64,000 bases of DNA from Myxococcota bacterium (GTDB lineage Bacteria; Myxococcota; B64-G9). The DNA is taken from the NCBI GenBank assembly GCA_022710975.1, contig JAKLGA010000002.1:496001-560000 (forward strand). The letters run 5' to 3'. A model generated the notes under the pieces. The model saw only the letters and a list, made by a program, of their open reading frames with translations, ran no database searches and was not told where the DNA came from. Made by a program: the position numbers and the translations under genes. This document shows, piece by piece, positions 6,735-14,712 of the stretch (position 1 is its first letter; every line of letters begins with the position of its first letter).

Positions 6735-9407
6735 GTGGGCTTCAAGACGCGCAGAACCTGGATCGTGGCGTGGATGGGCCTGGCGGCGCTGGCGCTGGCG
6801 GGCTGCGACGGCGGCGGCGGCGCCACGGACGGCGGCGACGGCGGGGAGTGCGAGCAGAGCTGCAACCTGTACACCGACTGCGACACCAACCAGGACTGCG
6901 ACCAGGGTTGCTGCAAGCGCTCCACGCGCTGCTCCCAGGACGCCACCTGCCTGCCCTCGGGCCGCTGCATCGAGGGCCGCTGCATCGAGATGTGCCTCAA
7001 CGACACCGACTGCCAGCCGACCTACTCGTGCGTCTACGGCGACTGCGTGCCCTACCCTCAGGAGCTGTACCAGGCCCTCACCGGGCCGGACGTGGACGAG
7101 GGCTGGAGCACCCAGACCCCGCTCAGGGTCGGCATCGGCGTGGTGCCGCTCGACTTCCCCGTGGGCGTGAGCCCGGCCGGCTTCGGCGCGCGCATCGGCC
7201 CGCACACCCCCTACCGCGACACGCTGGGCGGCTCGGACTCCTACTGGGACCGGCCCATCGCCAAGGCCTTCGCCTTCGACAACGGCCTGCGGCGCGTCAT
7301 CCTCATCCGCGTGACCACCTCCTGGGTCACCGACCACATGGTCACGGACGTGGCCCGGCGCATGCACGAGGCCACCGGCGAGAACTACGAGAACCGCCTG
7401 GTGCTGTCGGCCTGCCACACCCACTCCTGGCCGGGCAACTACTCCTACTGGCTGCCGGGCCGGAGAATGGGCGTCCTGGGCCACGGCGACTTCACCAAGG
7501 AGATGTTCGACCGCCACACCCAGTGCATCGCCGAGGCGGCCCTGGCCGCCATCGAGGATCTCCAGCCCGCCCGCTTCAGCTACAAGACCCTGGAGCCCAT
7601 GGATCCGGCGGGCGAGATCCACCGCGACCGCCGGGACAACGACCAGGATCCCATGGACGACCGGCTGATCTCCATGCGCATCGACACGCCCGAAGGGCAG
7701 CCGCGCGCCTTCCTGTTCAACTTCGCGCTGCACGGCACCCACTCGGACGACACCACCATCACCGGCGACGCCCCGGGCGCGGTCGAGCTGATCGCCGAGC
7801 AGAGTCTCCAGGAGTTGACCGGCCAGCCGGTGGTGGCGGCCTTCCTGTCGGGCGCCTCGGGCGACGTGTCGCCGTCCGGGGACGGCTCGGGCCTGGACGA
7901 CTGGCGCAAGATCCAGAACGTCGGCCTGAAGGCCTGGCCCGTCCTCAAGGCCGAGTTCGAGGCCCTGGCCGGCCAGGGCGCGACCGAGCTCGAGCTCGAC
8001 GTCGCCAGCACGCGCGCGCCCATCAACCGCGCGGCGCTGGGCTACGCGCCGGGCACCTTCCGCAACGAGGACGGCGAGGACTACCTGTTCGGCGCCTTCC
8101 AGTGCGTGGGCGGCAACGACACCGACCCGGCCACCCACTACGAGGACGGCGCGCTCGGCTGCATCTTCTCCTGCCAGATGCTCACCGGCGGGCCGCCGGT
8201 GCCCGACTTCGCCAAGGTGCGCCTGACCGTGCTGCGGCTGGGCGAGCTCGGCTTCGCCACGCTGCCCGGCGAGCCGCTGGGCAGGTACGCGCGCGACGTG
8301 GCCCAGGGGCTGGTGGACCGCGGCCTGACCACCGCCGGCGTGCTCGGCTACAGCCAGGACCACCACTTCTACCTGATGCACGCGGACAGCTGGCTGCAGG
8401 GCGGCTACGAGCCCTCCATGGGCATCTGGGGCTGGGCCGAGGCCGACTACTTCGCCGCCCTGCACACCGCGCTGGCCGAGCGTTTCATGACCGAGGGCGG
8501 CGGCTTCTCCGAGCTGAACGGCATGGTGCCCGCCTGGTTCGATCTCCCGGACGACACCGTGCCCCCCACGGTCACGGCCGCGGGCAGCGCGGGCACCTTC
8601 CTCCTGGACGCCCCGGCCCAGGTGGAACGCATCTCCCGGGTGGTGCTGCAGTGGACCGGCGGCCACCCCGGGGTGGACCTGCCGGCCATGACGCTCGAGC
8701 ACGAGGTGGCCGGGAGCTGGGAGCCCTACACCAACGCCGCGGGCGTGCCCTACGCGGACTACTCGCACAGCTCGATGATCTGGTACCTGGGCGACTACGA
8801 GGCCGACCACACCTGGCAGCTCTCCTGGGAGGAGCGCGCCGGCTTCCCCACCGGCCGCTACCGGCTGCGCGTCGAGGGCCACTACTGGGACGGCGCGGGC
8901 GAGCAACCCTACACCGCCACCAGCCAGGCCTTCGAGCTCGTGCCCTGCAGCCGCCTGCGCATCGAGGGGCTGGCGGTGAACGGCAGCCAGCTCCAGGGCG
9001 TGCTCGCCTACCCGGCCGGCCCGACCACCGACGACGGGAGCGCGGACTTCACCGCGCTCGCGCCCGTGGGCTACCTGCTGCACTCGAACCGCGTGGCGGC
9101 CGAGTTCCCCTGGCCGCCGCCCGCGGACGCGGGGCTCCTGGTGGACGTGTCGGTGCAGCCCGCCGCGGGTCAGCCCGTCGAGGTGCAGGACGTCGCGCCA
9201 GGCGCCGAGGTCGAGTACCCGCTGACCTACGTGGCCTCGCGCGCCGCCGGCGTGGAGCAGACCGCCACGACCACGCTGCCCGGCGCGTCCTTCTCCGCGG
9301 ACCTCGGGCAGGATCTCGGCGGGCAGGAGCTCGACGTCACGGTGCAGGTGATCGACGCCCACGGCAACACGGGCTCGCGCGTGGTGCACCTGACCGCAGG
9401 CAACTGA
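6735..9407 (+). CDS. neutral-ceramidase-like lipoprotein
   Basis: 890 residues from GTG 6735 (GGGAGGTG 5 bp upstream). The signal peptide has lipobox LALAGC (Cys24), a Gly/Asp linker and a Cys-rich module at about residues 37-110. Residues about 128-520 resemble the neutral/alkaline non-lysosomal ceramidase catalytic domain: an early VGIGVVPLDFPVG strand, SACHTHSWPG (metal-binding His pair), FALHGTHS, ITGDAPGAVE and FLSGASGDVSP. Family members are zinc amidohydrolases cleaving ceramide to sphingosine and fatty acid. The C-terminal 350 residues look beta-rich. Sphingolipid turnover or scavenging at the surface is inferred; other N-acyl lipids are possible substrates. It has its own promoter. 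Confidence 0.8.
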   Translation: MGFKTRRTWIVAWMGLAALALAGCDGGGGATDGGDGGECEQSCNLYTDCDTNQDCDQGCCKRSTRCSQDATCLPSGRCIEGRCIEMCLNDTDCQPTYSCVYGDCVPYPQELYQALTGPDVDEGWSTQTPLRVGIGVVPLDFPVGVSPAGFGARIGPHTPYRDTLGGSDSYWDRPIAKAFAFDNGLRRVILIRVTTSWVTDHMVTDVARRMHEATGENYENRLVLSACHTHSWPGNYSYWLPGRRMGVLGHGDFTKEMFDRHTQCIAEAALAAIEDLQPARFSYKTLEPMDPAGEIHRDRRDNDQDPMDDRLISMRIDTPEGQPRAFLFNFALHGTHSDDTTITGDAPGAVELIAEQSLQELTGQPVVAAFLSGASGDVSPSGDGSGLDDWRKIQNVGLKAWPVLKAEFEALAGQGATELELDVASTRAPINRAALGYAPGTFRNEDGEDYLFGAFQCVGGNDTDPATHYEDGALGCIFSCQMLTGGPPVPDFAKVRLTVLRLGELGFATLPGEPLGRYARDVAQGLVDRGLTTAGVLGYSQDHHFYLMHADSWLQGGYEPSMGIWGWAEADYFAALHTALAERFMTEGGGFSELNGMVPAWFDLPDDTVPPTVTAAGSAGTFLLDAPAQVERISRVVLQWTGGHPGVDLPAMTLEHEVAGSWEPYTNAAGVPYADYSHSSMIWYLGDYEADHTWQLSWEERAGFPTGRYRLRVEGHYWDGAGEQPYTATSQAFELVPCSRLRIEGLAVNGSQLQGVLAYPAGPTTDDGSADFTALAPVGYLLHSNRVAAEFPWPPPADAGLLVDVSVQPAAGQPVEVQDVAPGAEVEYPLTYVASRAAGVEQTATTTLPGASFSADLGQDLGGQELDVTVQVIDAHGNTGSRVVHLTAGN

Positions 9408-9422
9408 AAAATCTAGACAAGA

Positions 9423-9436
9423 CTTGATGTTTCAAG
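9423..9436. repeat. short inverted repeat downstream of ceramidase-like gene
   Basis: CTTGA (9423-9427) and TCAAG (9432-9436) flank a 4-nt loop inside an AT-rich 100-bp gap. It lacks a T-run, so terminator function is uncertain. Confidence 0.4.
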
Positions 9437-9463
9437 CCTAACGCACCGTAGCAATACAAAAAT

Positions 9464-9491
9464 TGGACAAGCCATTCCGGCCGTGTTAACC
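9464..9491 (+). promoter_or_regulatory. candidate promoter for the 9524 reading frame
   Basis: TGGACA (9464-9469), 16-bp spacer, TTAACC (9486-9491). The -35 matches the consensus at five of six bases; the -10 is weak. The setting is the most AT-rich stretch in the first 30 kb. Confidence 0.4.
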
Positions 9492-9523
9492 TTCGCGGCG
9501 AACCTCGAGCCAGGAGGCGCCGC

Positions 9524-9829
9524 ATGTCCCAACGCGGGGGCCCGGGTCGGATCGCATCTCGCCCTGAGCTGGAGCGTGCGGTGCGCGAGTTCGACCGCGA
9601 CGAGGGCGCGCGCGCGGACGACGCCCTGCTCGAGCTGCAGCGCGCGGCCCTGCTCGCCGAGCTGTCAACCGCCGGGCGGGCTGCCCGCGCTCTCCTCGAG
9701 ACTGGCGGAGGGAGCGGCCCACAGGTGCCGGACGGTGATCTGGCTGGAGAACAGGCAGACCACGCCGAATGCGACCTGCTGCCCGAGCTGGATGGCGTGG
9801 GCCAGGATGGCGTAGGCCACGCCGCTTGA
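9524..9829 (+). CDS. short protein, probably a 3'-truncated gene
   Basis: ATG 9524 has an excellent AGGAGG 6 bp upstream and a candidate promoter. The first 47 codons (to about 9664) have strongly GC-biased third positions and predict an acidic, helical segment (PELERAVREFDRDEGAR, then LLELQRAALLAEL). After 9665 the frame runs antisense through the 3' end of the convergent UPF0104-type gene, third-position bias fades, and the frame ends at 9829. The simplest reading is a gene whose 3' part was lost by rearrangement exactly at the end of its convergent neighbour. A genuine 101-residue overlapping protein is the alternative. No family recognised. Confidence 0.4.
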   Translation: MSQRGGPGRIASRPELERAVREFDRDEGARADDALLELQRAALLAELSTAGRAARALLETGGGSGPQVPDGDLAGEQADHAECDLLPELDGVGQDGVGHAA

Positions 9830-10711
9830 GCCCAGCGTCGCGTCCGCCAGGAACAGCGACAACCCCAGCTTCACGAAGTAGTGGAAGTTGCCCACCATGC
9901 CCGGGCCAGCCGGGATGAGCAGCCCGACGCACAGCACCGCCAGCACGGTGAAGGCCTCGGTCAGCCCCAGGGCGCGCAGGTCGGCGAAGGCGTAGAACAG
10001 CACCCACATGCCCGCGCCGTTCATCGCCCAGTACACCACCGTCAGCCCCAGGAAGCCCAGCACCAGCCGGGCGTCGGGCAGGGCCCGGAGGCCGCCGATG
10101 AAGGCGCGCAGCATCGACACCAGCCGCGCGAGCAGGCGGGGCGGCAGGAAGCCGAAGGCGCGCTGGAACAGGGCCACCGTGCGCTCCTGCTTCCAGTACG
10201 CCAGCACCAGGAAGCCCAGCAGGGCCAGGAAGCCCCCCAGCACCACCCACGACCAGAAGGCCAGGTCGGCCGGCACCTCGACCTTGCCCTCGAGGAAGAA
10301 CAGCAGGCCCACCAGCAGCAGCGCCATGGCCAGCGCGTCCACCACCCGCTCGACCACGATGGTGGCCAGGGCGGCGCTGGCCCGGATCCGGCCGCGCTCG
10401 GCGATCAGGAAGGGGCGGGCGAACTCCCCCAGCCGCAGCGGCAGCAGCACCAGCGCCATGAAGCCCACCGAGGACACGGTGAACAGCTTGCCGAAGCTCA
10501 CCTGGCCGAGCGGCTTGAGCAGGATGCCCCAGCGGTAGACCCGCGAGAGGTGCACCAGGATGAAGATGCCCAGGTAGGCGAGCGGCACGCCCGGATCCAC
10601 GCGCCCCAGCACCTGTCCCACCGCGGCCCAGTCCACGCCGCGGGCGGCCAGCCACACGAACAGCGCGCCCAGCGCGAGGGACACGAGCACCTTGAGGATC
10701 GTGCCGCGCAC
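9665..10711 (-). CDS. UPF0104/YbhN-like lysylphosphatidylglycerol synthase TM-region family protein
   Basis: 348 residues from GTG 10711, with a purine-rich GAGGGGGA upstream. About eight hydrophobic segments span the length, beginning ILKVLVSLALGALFVWLAA and including FMALVLLPLRLGEFARP, which is the characteristic conserved loop of this family (PF03706-like). Family members are inner-membrane proteins resembling the flippase part of MprF; a role in lipid or glycan-carrier transport is plausible. It starts 10 bp after the stop of the CpsB-type phosphatase gene, so the two are co-transcribed, which points to surface polysaccharide or envelope work. The 3' end overlaps the short plus-strand frame at 9524-9829. 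Confidence 0.8.
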   Translation of the reverse strand: MRGTILKVLVSLALGALFVWLAARGVDWAAVGQVLGRVDPGVPLAYLGIFILVHLSRVYRWGILLKPLGQVSFGKLFTVSSVGFMALVLLPLRLGEFARPFLIAERGRIRASAALATIVVERVVDALAMALLLVGLLFFLEGKVEVPADLAFWSWVVLGGFLALLGFLVLAYWKQERTVALFQRAFGFLPPRLLARLVSMLRAFIGGLRALPDARLVLGFLGLTVVYWAMNGAGMWVLFYAFADLRALGLTEAFTVLAVLCVGLLIPAGPGMVGNFHYFVKLGLSLFLADATLGSSGVAYAILAHAIQLGQQVAFGVVCLFSSQITVRHLWAAPSASLEESAGSPPGG

Positions 10712-10721
10712 CCCGTCCCCC

Positions 10722-11450
10722 TCAGGCGCCCTGCCCCGCGGGGCCGGGCTCGAGCCCGGCCAGGATCGCCGGCGTGGTGTCCGTCAGGCGCTCGAACGCG
10801 CTCGGGTCCACGAGCTCGCGGAGCGCCGCGAGCCCCTCGGCCACGGCCTCCACGCCGTCCGGATCGTGCAGGTCGCTGGAGACCGCGTCCACCAGCCCGG
10901 CCTGCAGCAGGGTCCGGGCCGACGCCTGGCTGGCGGCGTCCCAGCGCCTCGCCAGGCTGCTCAGGTTGACCAGGCACTGGACGCCCCGCTCGCGCAGCGG
11001 CGCCAGGGCGCGGGGGTCGGCCTGCACCTCCGGGTAGCGCTCCACGTGGGCCAGGACCACGGTCAGCCCCTTGAGCTGGAAGCGGAACAGCATCTCGTCC
11101 ACCCGGGGCGGGAAGCCGCGCAGGGAGAACTCGAGCAGGAACGCGTCGCGCCGCCGGTAGCGCAGCAGCCGGTCCCCGGCCAGGACCTCGAGCACCTCGG
11201 AGGCGTGGTGCTCTCCGCCCGGCAGGAGCTCGAGCGGGATGCCCGCCCGGGTCACGGCGATCTGCAGCTTGTCGCGCAGTTCCTGCAACTCCTCGGTCGA
11301 GCGGCTGAACATGGCGACCTGCACGTGCGGGGTGCAGCACACGGCGCGGAAGCCCAGGCCGGCCAGGGCGCGGGCCATCTCCAGGGACTCCTCCATGCTC
11401 TCGGAGCCGTCGTCCACGCCGGGCAGCAGGTGGCAGTGCAGGTCGATCAC
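10722..11450 (-). CDS. CpsB/YwqE-type PHP-fold tyrosine-protein phosphatase
   Basis: 242 residues from GTG 11450. The N-terminal MIDLHCHLLPGVDDG is the signature of the PHP metal-dependent phosphatases (CpsB/CapC/YwqE). TPHVQV, EHHASE, LAHVERY and SSDLHDPD supply the remaining His/Asp/Glu metal ligands. In known systems these enzymes dephosphorylate a tyrosine autokinase controlling capsule or exopolysaccharide export; no such kinase is in this window, so the partner is elsewhere. It is first in a two-gene unit with the UPF0104-type membrane protein. The -10 box ends only about 6 bp from the start codon, so the transcript is probably leaderless. Confidence 0.82.
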   Translation of the reverse strand: MIDLHCHLLPGVDDGSESMEESLEMARALAGLGFRAVCCTPHVQVAMFSRSTEELQELRDKLQIAVTRAGIPLELLPGGEHHASEVLEVLAGDRLLRYRRRDAFLLEFSLRGFPPRVDEMLFRFQLKGLTVVLAHVERYPEVQADPRALAPLRERGVQCLVNLSSLARRWDAASQASARTLLQAGLVDAVSSDLHDPDGVEAVAEGLAALRELVDPSAFERLTDTTPAILAGLEPGPAGQGA

Positions 11451-11456
11451 GCGCGC

Positions 11457-11485
11457 AGCCTAGCATGCACCCCGGGCCCCCTCAA
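11457..11485 (-). promoter_or_regulatory. promoter giving a probable leaderless mRNA
   Basis: On the minus strand, TTGAGG (11480-11485), 17-bp spacer, TAGGCT (11457-11462). With a usual 6-7 nt distance, transcription would begin at about 11450, which is the G of the GTG start codon. No Shine-Dalgarno sequence would be in the transcript. Confidence 0.6.
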
Positions 11486-11745
11486 GCATCGAGTCGGCCG
11501 GCGACGGGTGCGTAACGGAGGTCACGCTCCGGGCGAACCTGTCGCGGTCGGGGCCCGCGCGGGCCCGCCGTCCCGGCCTGCCCGGCCGGGCGCTGCGCGC
11601 CTCCGCGAGGCGACCTTTCCATCGAAGATCCGGGCGATTGAGCCGCTTCCGTCCCCACGCCGGGCGAGCCCGGGGAGGGTCCGCGCACGGCGCGGCACGC
11701 GGGTTGCTAGCCTTGTCCGTGCGGAAGTCCGAGCAGGAGGATCCG
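11486..11745. other. divergent intergenic region
   Basis: 260 bp of very GC-rich DNA with several short self-complementary stretches, for example around 11563-11590. For the plus-strand gene, TGCTAGCCT (11705-11713) looks like an extended -10 (TGnTAnnnT), but no -35 is visible at 17 bp. No coding frame is convincing. Confidence 0.4.
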
Positions 11746-12000
11746 ATGCTCCCGGAGAACCTGGCCGCCCAAGCCGCCCTCGAGCCAGGCGAGGCCTCGC
11801 TCGCCATCCTGGTCTCCCTGCTCGTCCTGGGCGCCCTGCTCTCCTGCTACTTCCTGGTCCTCGCGCTGCACCGGCGCTGGATCCGCAAGCGCTACGGCTT
11901 CGACGATCCGGTCGATCTCCACCCGCACGGAATGGACGAGCCCGACGAGCGCGGCGGCGCGGACGGAGAGCTGCCGCGGCCGGGCCGGGCCACCACCTGA
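11746..12000 (+). CDS. small single-span membrane protein
   Basis: 84 residues from ATG 11746 with GCAGGAGG 5 bp upstream; a longer in-frame extension from 11638 lacks a ribosome site. One hydrophobic span (about residues 19-41, LAILVSLLVLGALLSCYFLV) is followed by a basic stop-transfer segment HRRWIRKRYG and an acidic, Gly/Pro-rich cytoplasmic tail. The topology predicts N-out/C-in. No family recognised; such proteins often act as small regulators or complex accessories, but nothing here shows it. It is convergent with the inositol-phosphatase-like gene with 7 bp between them. Confidence 0.65.
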   Translation: MLPENLAAQAALEPGEASLAILVSLLVLGALLSCYFLVLALHRRWIRKRYGFDDPVDLHPHGMDEPDERGGADGELPRPGRATT

Positions 12001-12007
12001 CGGCCGA

Positions 12008-12865
12008 TCAGCGCGGCTCGAGCGAGGCGGCGATCTCGGCGTGCAGGCCGCGCGGCGCGGCCAGCAGCGCGATGTCGATCCGCTCGCCCTGCAGGTAGCT
12101 GGTCAGCTCGACGCGCTTGCCCTTCAGATCGCGCACGGCCCCGCCGGCCGCCTCCAGGATCACGCAGCCCGCGGCGATGTCCCACACGTGCGCGTTGCCC
12201 AGGATGGCCGCGCCGGCGGCGCCCCTGGCCACGTAGGCCATGTGGGCGGCGGTCGAGCCGAGGGAGCGGACCTTGCCCGGGAAGCGGGTGGTGAAGTCGG
12301 AGTGGAAACGGCTGTAGGTCAGCAGCAGCGACTCGTTGTCCCAGCTCTCCTCCCGGACCGCGATGGGCCGGTCGTTGAGCATGGCCTTCTCCCCGAGCAT
12401 GGCCGAGTACAGCTCGGTCGTCACCGGCAGGTGGATGACCCCCAGCACCGGCCGGCCGCCGTCGAACAGCGCCAGCGACAGCCCCCAGACCGGCATGCCG
12501 GAGGAGAAGCAGGCCGAGCCGTCCAGCGGGTCCACGACCCACAGCGGCTGCGCGGGCTCGACGTCCTGGGGCCGCCGTCGGCCCTCCTCGCCCAGGAACT
12601 GGTGGGACGGGTAGGCCGCCCGCACCTCGTGCCGCAGGAAGTCCTGGACCGCCACGTCGGCCTCGGTGACCAGGTCGTGGTCGAAGCGCAGGAGCGGGTT
12701 GGCCCGGCCGAAGAAGGACATGGCCAGGGCGCCGCCCGCGCGCGCCAGACCCTTGGCGAAGGTCAGCACCTCGTGCAGGTCCTTGCGGCTCAGGCGGGGG
12801 ACCGCCGCGCGCGGGCTCGGGGCCTCGGCGCGGCTCTCGGGGCTGGGCTTGGGCTTGCGGGCCAT
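12008..12865 (-). CDS. inositol monophosphatase-family phosphatase
   Basis: 285 residues. ATG 12865 is chosen over the in-frame ATG 12910 and TTG 12937 because it has GAGAGGAG upstream and because both alternatives lie upstream of the likely transcription start set by the 12909-12937 promoter. Residues 1-25 are a basic, Pro-rich tail. FLGEEG (Glu metal ligand), WVVDPLDGSACF (the WxVDPLDGT-type motif with Ser for Thr) and HVWDIAAGCVILEAAGG complete the Mg-dependent IMPase signature. Family members hydrolyse inositol phosphates, fructose-1,6-bisphosphate or PAP; which one applies here is unclear. Confidence 0.85.
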   Translation of the reverse strand: MARKPKPSPESRAEAPSPRAAVPRLSRKDLHEVLTFAKGLARAGGALAMSFFGRANPLLRFDHDLVTEADVAVQDFLRHEVRAAYPSHQFLGEEGRRRPQDVEPAQPLWVVDPLDGSACFSSGMPVWGLSLALFDGGRPVLGVIHLPVTTELYSAMLGEKAMLNDRPIAVREESWDNESLLLTYSRFHSDFTTRFPGKVRSLGSTAAHMAYVARGAAGAAILGNAHVWDIAAGCVILEAAGGAVRDLKGKRVELTSYLQGERIDIALLAAPRGLHAEIAASLEPR

Positions 12866-12908
12866 GCGGTTCTCCTCTCCGGGCACCCGGGTTGGCAGTT
12901 GACGGGCC

Positions 12909-12937
12909 ATCCTATTTCTGATTTCTTCCAGAGACAA
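12909..12937 (-). promoter_or_regulatory. promoter of the IMPase-family gene
   Basis: On the minus strand, TTGTCT (12932-12937), 17-bp spacer, TAGGAT (12909-12914). The predicted start of transcription is about 12902, giving a leader of about 37 nt before ATG 12865. Confidence 0.6.
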
Positions 12938-12974
12938 CCCTGCTCAGGTCGGATCCGCGCGGAGGTGGCACAGC

Positions 12975-13376
12975 ATGCACAAGCCAGCACTCGTCGCCGC
13001 CCTGGTCGCTCTGGCCTGGCTGGGCGGCTGCTCCCGCGCCGGCTCCGGCGACCCCGGGGAGGCCCTGCTCGACCACCTGGTGGCGCTGGCTGAAGTGGCG
13101 GAGGCCCGCGGCGACGACTGCCAGGCCGCCCTGGGCGCCGTCCAGGCCTACCTGGGCGAGCACCGGGCCGAGATCGAGGCCCTCAAGGCCGCGCTGGTGG
13201 AGCGCACCCGCGCCCAGGCGCCGGAGGAGCGCGCCCGGCAGACCGAGCGGTTCAAGGCCCACGCGGAGGAGCGCATGACCCGGACCATGGCAAGCCTGAT
13301 GGCGCTCGGCACGCGCTGCCCGGCGCAGGTCCCCGAGCTCGAGCAGGCGATGTCCTTCGCGGACATCGCCCCGTGA
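12975..13376 (+). CDS. small helical lipoprotein
   Basis: 133 residues from ATG 12975 (GGAGGTGG upstream). Signal peptide with lipobox WLGGC (Cys19). The mature part is almost entirely charged helix (LLDHLVALAEVAEARG, then long Glu/Arg-rich helices) with two cysteines that could pair. No family recognised. Its stop is 7 bp before the TetR start, so it heads a three-gene unit lipoprotein-TetR-lipoprotein. This suggests, but does not show, that the regulator acts on these lipoproteins or on an envelope process they serve. Confidence 0.7.
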   Translation: MHKPALVAALVALAWLGGCSRAGSGDPGEALLDHLVALAEVAEARGDDCQAALGAVQAYLGEHRAEIEALKAALVERTRAQAPEERARQTERFKAHAEERMTRTMASLMALGTRCPAQVPELEQAMSFADIAP

Positions 13377-13383
13377 GGCGGCC

Positions 13384-14013
13384 GTGGAACGCGCCGAGCG
13401 ACGCGCCCACCTGCTCCGCTGCGCCCTGGAGGTGTTCGCCGAGAAGGGCTACCACGCGGCCAGCATCAGCGACATCATCTCCCGCGCCAAGGTGGCCCGG
13501 GGCACCTTCTACCTGTACTTCGAGAGCAAGCGCACGGTCTTCGAGCAACTCCTGGACGAGGTGATCGCGGCCATCCAGGCCAAGGTGCGTCGCATCGATC
13601 CCTCGCGCGGCACCGAGGGCGTGCTGGCGCAGCTCGAGGCCAACGTCTACGGCGTGTTCGAGACCCTGCTCGCGGCGCGCTCCACGGCCCGCCTGCTGGT
13701 CAGCCAGGCGGTGGGCCTCGATCCGGCCTTCGACCAGAAGCTGCTCGAGTTCTTCACCAGGCTGCTGGAGCTGCTCGAGCGCTCCCTGGCCACCGGCCAG
13801 CAGATGCACCTGGTGCTGCCCATGGATCGCCGGGTGGCCTCCATGGCCATCCTCGGCTCGATCAAGGAGATCCTCTACCACGTGGCCGTGGGGACCGAGC
13901 TGCCGCCGGGTCCCGCCATGGTGGCCGAGCTGCTGCGCTTCCACGTGCGGGCCCTGTTCGTACCCAGCATCGCCGAGCTGGTGCAGGCCCGCGGAGCGAG
14001 GGGGACGCGATGA
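13384..14013 (+). CDS. TetR/AcrR-family transcriptional regulator
   Basis: 209 residues from GTG 13384. The N-terminal region carries the TetR helix-turn-helix: ALEVFAEKGYHAASISDII, then AKVARGTFYLYFESKRTVF, ending at about residue 53. The C-terminal ligand-binding region is helical and unrelated in detail to any family I can name. Usually a repressor released by a small hydrophobic ligand. Its stop overlaps the start of the next lipoprotein gene (ATGA at 14010-14013), so the two are translationally coupled. No efflux pump gene is adjacent, which is unusual for this family; the regulon cannot be inferred beyond possible autoregulation. Confidence 0.88.
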   Translation: MERAERRAHLLRCALEVFAEKGYHAASISDIISRAKVARGTFYLYFESKRTVFEQLLDEVIAAIQAKVRRIDPSRGTEGVLAQLEANVYGVFETLLAARSTARLLVSQAVGLDPAFDQKLLEFFTRLLELLERSLATGQQMHLVLPMDRRVASMAILGSIKEILYHVAVGTELPPGPAMVAELLRFHVRALFVPSIAELVQARGARGTR

Positions 14014-14711
14014 CGCACGCACGGGCGCTCTGGCTGCTGCCGGGCCTGGCCGGTCTGGCGCTGCTGGCGGGCGGCTGCACGCAGGACCTGTCCAAGGCCG
14101 TGGACGAGTTCGTCGGCTTCAGCGAGGGCAAGACCAAGGACGCGCTGAAGCCCGAGGTCAAGCGCGAGTACAGCCTGCGGAGCTGGGAGGAGGACGTGCG
14201 CGAGGGCCGCTCGCGCGCCCGGGTGGACGTCGAGGTGGCGCCCGAGGCGGACGCCGAGCAGGTCGAGGGCTGGCTGCGGGACGCCTGCCACGACGACAAG
14301 CTGCTGCGCAAGACCTCCGTCGTGCGGGTGCGCGCCTGGCCCGGGAAGCTCCAGGCGCTCGGGCACCCCTACGGAGACTGCACCTTCGCCCGCGACGGCC
14401 GCGGCTGGAACGGGACCGGGGTCGGCTTCGAGGAGATCCGCGTGTTCCTGCCGCGGGCGAGCGAGCTGGCCCAGGCCGGGCTCGAGCCGCTGGACGAGGA
14501 GACCTACCTGATCGTGCTGGGCGTGGACAACATGCTGAAGCGCAAGGCAGCGCGCGAGGTGGCCGTCGAGCAGGTGGCCGAGCGCCACGGCATCCCGGTC
14601 TCCAGGGTCCAGTCGGCCCTCACGCAGATCGAGGGGTTGAACGCGGTGCTGCGCGGGAAGGCCGGCCCCGACCGCGACGCCCCGGCCGAGAAGCCGGAGC
14701 CATCCGAGTAG
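14010..14711 (+). CDS. lipoprotein of unknown function
   Basis: 233 residues; start ATG overlaps the TetR stop. Signal peptide with lipobox LLAGGC (Cys24). The mature domain is mixed alpha/beta and charged, with EDVREGRSRARVDVEV followed by a Cys-containing helix (WLRDACHDDK) and DCTFARDG, so one disulfide is possible. The C-terminal 40 residues are rich in Ala, Pro and Glu. No family recognised. Its stop is 1 bp from the 3' end of the convergent gene at 14713, with no room for a separate terminator. Confidence 0.65.
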   Translation: MTHARALWLLPGLAGLALLAGGCTQDLSKAVDEFVGFSEGKTKDALKPEVKREYSLRSWEEDVREGRSRARVDVEVAPEADAEQVEGWLRDACHDDKLLRKTSVVRVRAWPGKLQALGHPYGDCTFARDGRGWNGTGVGFEEIRVFLPRASELAQAGLEPLDEETYLIVLGVDNMLKRKAAREVAVEQVAERHGIPVSRVQSALTQIEGLNAVLRGKAGPDRDAPAEKPEPSE

Positions 14712-14712
14712 C

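Noticed and set aside
6081-9389. 1102-codon minus-strand open frame opposite the ceramidase-like gene
   Set aside because: It lacks any family pattern and crosses the start region of the Kazal gene in another frame; it is a GC-driven shadow.
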